A stretch of 6,588 nt of DNA, from assembly GCA_937900565.1 (NCBI GenBank), contig CALCFG010000084.1, positions 1 through 6,588 of the forward strand. Reading direction: 5' to 3'. Position numbers and translations under genes: made by a program. Below, in pieces: positions 4,824 to 6,588 of the stretch (position 1 is the stretch's first letter; every line of letters starts with the position of its first letter). Source of the stretch: an uncultured Erysipelotrichaceae bacterium (GTDB taxonomy: Bacteria > Bacillota_I > Bacilli_A > Erysipelotrichales > Erysipelotrichaceae). The notes under the pieces were generated by a model, which saw only the letters and a program-made list of their open reading frames with translations, did not search any database and was not told where the DNA came from.

Positions 4824-6588
4824 ATGAAAGATAAGGAACAACAATTACTTGATATTTTATTAAAGCAGCGCGGAATAATGACTGCAAATGATTATTCTAA
4901 GATCTTAGGTGTTTCAAGTAGGAGTGTGTATACTTATCTAAATAATATTTCATCTATTCTTGCAAACTATAATCTTCAAATAGTTAAGATTCCTGCTGTA
5001 GGCATAAAGATTGTTAAGATTAATGATCATTCAGATTCAACAGCAGTTGAAGTTGAAAATGATGATTTTTCAATGTTAAATCGGCGTTTTGAATTAATTA
5101 ATCGAATACTAGTTAATCGAGAAACAATCGATATTGAAAGTTTTGCTGATGAATACTATGTTTCAACGAGTACTATCAGAAATGATATTAATAATATTAA
5201 TAGTCGTCTTAATGGTTTTGGAAGCTATCAAATATGTATTAATAAAAAGTTTGCTTCTTTTGAATTTACAAGTACATCGGAATTGGTTACTTTACTAATC
5301 AACTTAAATGATGAACTTGAGAATAATAATATGTACATGAATAATGTTTACTCAAGTGAAGTTGTTGAATTGGCTCAAAAAATTGTTAATGATTATATTT
5401 CAATGTTGCAATTAACAATTGCTGAGCATTATGTTGATCATATAACAAATGTTATCGTCACGTTGATTAGTCAAGTTAGTAATGGTAATCACATTGAAAA
5501 CAATGGTGAATTACTTCAATATGATCAAATTAAGAATTTAGCAAATAATCTGTTGGCAAAACAATTATTGCAATGTGTGGAGCTGGAATTGCAAATCAAA
5601 TTCAATGATTCTGATACGGATTTTTTAGCAAATTATCTAAGGGCAGATAGATTTCAAATATCGAATATTGATAAGACAAGCGATACAGATCGCTACATGT
5701 ATGGGATATTCCTTAGTAAGATTGAAAAAATACTCGATATCAAACTTAATTTAGATGATGATTATGTATTGAACTTGTTAACGCATTTTAATGCAATGGT
5801 TTACCGTATGCGACACAATATTCTAATAAAGAATAGTTTGTTGGATAACATTAAACAAGAGTTTCCTGTTTTATTTAATTTACTTCAACTTGTAATGGAA
5901 AATTTTAAAGATGATTTAAAGATTGAAGTAACTGATGATGAAATCGGATTTCTATTAGTTCATATACAAAATATTATTGAAAACCAGAAGCAAATTAAGA
6001 ACATTTTAGTTGTTTGCCCGCATGGGTTAGTAATCTCCCGACTGATTACAAATAAAATCAGAGATTTATTACCACTATACAATGTAATTGAAACAATTGA
6101 TATTGATCGTGTATCAAGTGTAAAACTTGATTCTGTAGATTTTGTCATTTCAACAGCTGATATTAAAAATATCGATATTCCAGTTGTTAGAGTATCTCCA
6201 ATTATTTCAAATACTGATGTAAAAAATATAATGAGTTTCTATCAAGATTTAGTATTAAATTCAAAAAACACATATAGCACTAATTATCATTATTTGAATA
6301 ATTATATCGATGAAAAGTATTTGTATGATTCATTTAATGAAGATAAAGAAACAATATTCAAATATGTTATAGATGATTTGATACGTGATGGTATTGTTCA
6401 AGAAGATTATCAATCGAGCATTATAAAACGCGAGCAAATATCTTCTTGTGATAACGTGTATGGATTTGCAATTCCTCACGGAGATTTTAATCTTGTTAAT
6501 AAAACTAAAATAGCAATTGTGTTATTGAATAAAGCAATAAATTATCAAAAATATAATGTCAATGTGATTGTTTTCTTTAATATATGTC
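4824..6588 (+). CDS. PRD-containing transcriptional activator with EIIB- and EIIA-like PTS domains (MtlR/LicR type), 3' end cut by window
   Basis: DNA-binding regulator controlled by PTS phosphorylation; 588 codons are open to the window edge without a stop. Domains in order: an N-terminal HTH (about 5-60, GVSSRSVYTYL), a second HTH of Mga type (about 85-145, YVSTSTIRNDI), PRD1 (about 183-283, candidate phospho-histidine H206), PRD2 (about 288-392, H321 in LLTHF and H380 in LLVHI), an EIIB-like domain (about 394-478, C398 in VVCPHG), and an EIIA fructose/mannitol-type domain (from about 500, H552 in AIPHG). In this family HPr and EII phosphorylation of the PRDs and EIIA/EIIB tunes DNA binding, giving activation when substrate is imported and glucose is absent. 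PRD1 has N/Y rather than His at its second usual site (NYL near 273), so only one histidine is clear there. In family members the EIIA domain runs about 145 residues, so roughly 50-80 residues are missing. AGAAGGA 9 bases upstream supports the start. The gene begins 2 bases after the aldolase stop, so it probably regulates its own operon. PTS permease genes probably follow. Confidence 0.93.
   Translation, partial: MKDKEQQLLDILLKQRGIMTANDYSKILGVSSRSVYTYLNNISSILANYNLQIVKIPAVGIKIVKINDHSDSTAVEVENDDFSMLNRRFELINRILVNRETIDIESFADEYYVSTSTIRNDINNINSRLNGFGSYQICINKKFASFEFTSTSELVTLLINLNDELENNNMYMNNVYSSEVVELAQKIVNDYISMLQLTIAEHYVDHITNVIVTLISQVSNGNHIENNGELLQYDQIKNLANNLLAKQLLQCVELELQIKFNDSDTDFLANYLRADRFQISNIDKTSDTDRYMYGIFLSKIEKILDIKLNLDDDYVLNLLTHFNAMVYRMRHNILIKNSLLDNIKQEFPVLFNLLQLVMENFKDDLKIEVTDDEIGFLLVHIQNIIENQKQIKNILVVCPHGLVISRLITNKIRDLLPLYNVIETIDIDRVSSVKLDSVDFVISTADIKNIDIPVVRVSPIISNTDVKNIMSFYQDLVLNSKNTYSTNYHYLNNYIDEKYLYDSFNEDKETIFKYVIDDLIRDGIVQEDYQSSIIKREQISSCDNVYGFAIPHGDFNLVNKTKIAIVLLNKAINYQKYNVNVIVFFNIC

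Noticed and set aside
5960..6148. 62-aa open frame on the minus strand
   Set aside because: It is antisense to the PRD2/EIIB part of the regulator gene, whose coding sense is clear from motifs on the plus strand.
4824..6588. Frameshift or broken regulator gene, because no stop is seen
   Set aside because: The frame is continuous through all domains in the expected order. The missing stop is explained by the window ending inside the EIIA domain.

Overview
The window is a strongly AT-rich stretch of chromosome from a low-GC Gram-positive bacterium. The broad assignment rests on base composition, strong GGAGG/AAGGAG ribosome binding sites, TGG used for Trp with no in-frame TGA (standard code), and PTS-linked regulation. 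A relative of the Erysipelotrichia or another low-GC Bacillota lineage would fit, but the sequence does not fix the genus. I see no rRNA, tRNA, CRISPR array, insertion sequence or phage gene.

Layout: two blocks read leftward and one reads rightward from a divergent control region near 3162-3277. Leftmost (54-1256, minus) is a stand-alone RlmI-type rRNA methyltransferase with its own promoter and hairpin terminator. Next (1367-3161, minus) is a two-gene operon: a Cof-type HAD phosphatase whose 3' end overlaps by 26 bases a cytosolic protein of unknown function, which I read as a seven-bladed beta-propeller. It ends at a strong terminator (1327-1362). To the right (3278 to the window edge, plus) lies a catabolic operon: a xylose-isomerase-like TIM-barrel sugar isomerase/epimerase, a KDPG/KDPGal-family aldolase, and a PRD-containing transcriptional activator with EIIB-like and EIIA-like PTS domains. 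The activator is cut by the window end.

How they may work together: the aldolase should split a 2-keto-3-deoxy sugar acid (normally the 6-phosphate) to pyruvate and a three-carbon aldehyde. The TIM-barrel enzyme would interconvert an upstream sugar or sugar acid. The PRD/EIIB/EIIA protein would sense PTS flux and activate the operon, so PTS transport genes are expected just beyond 6588. The divergent HAD phosphatase and propeller may belong to the same regulon. The substrate cannot be read from the sequence.

Most worth following up: the uncharacterised propeller with a histidine recurring at the same place in four blades; the aldolase, which has galacto-type (DgoA-like) active-site residues but Cys-His where the phosphate-binding Gly-Ser normally sits; and repeats in the short control regions.
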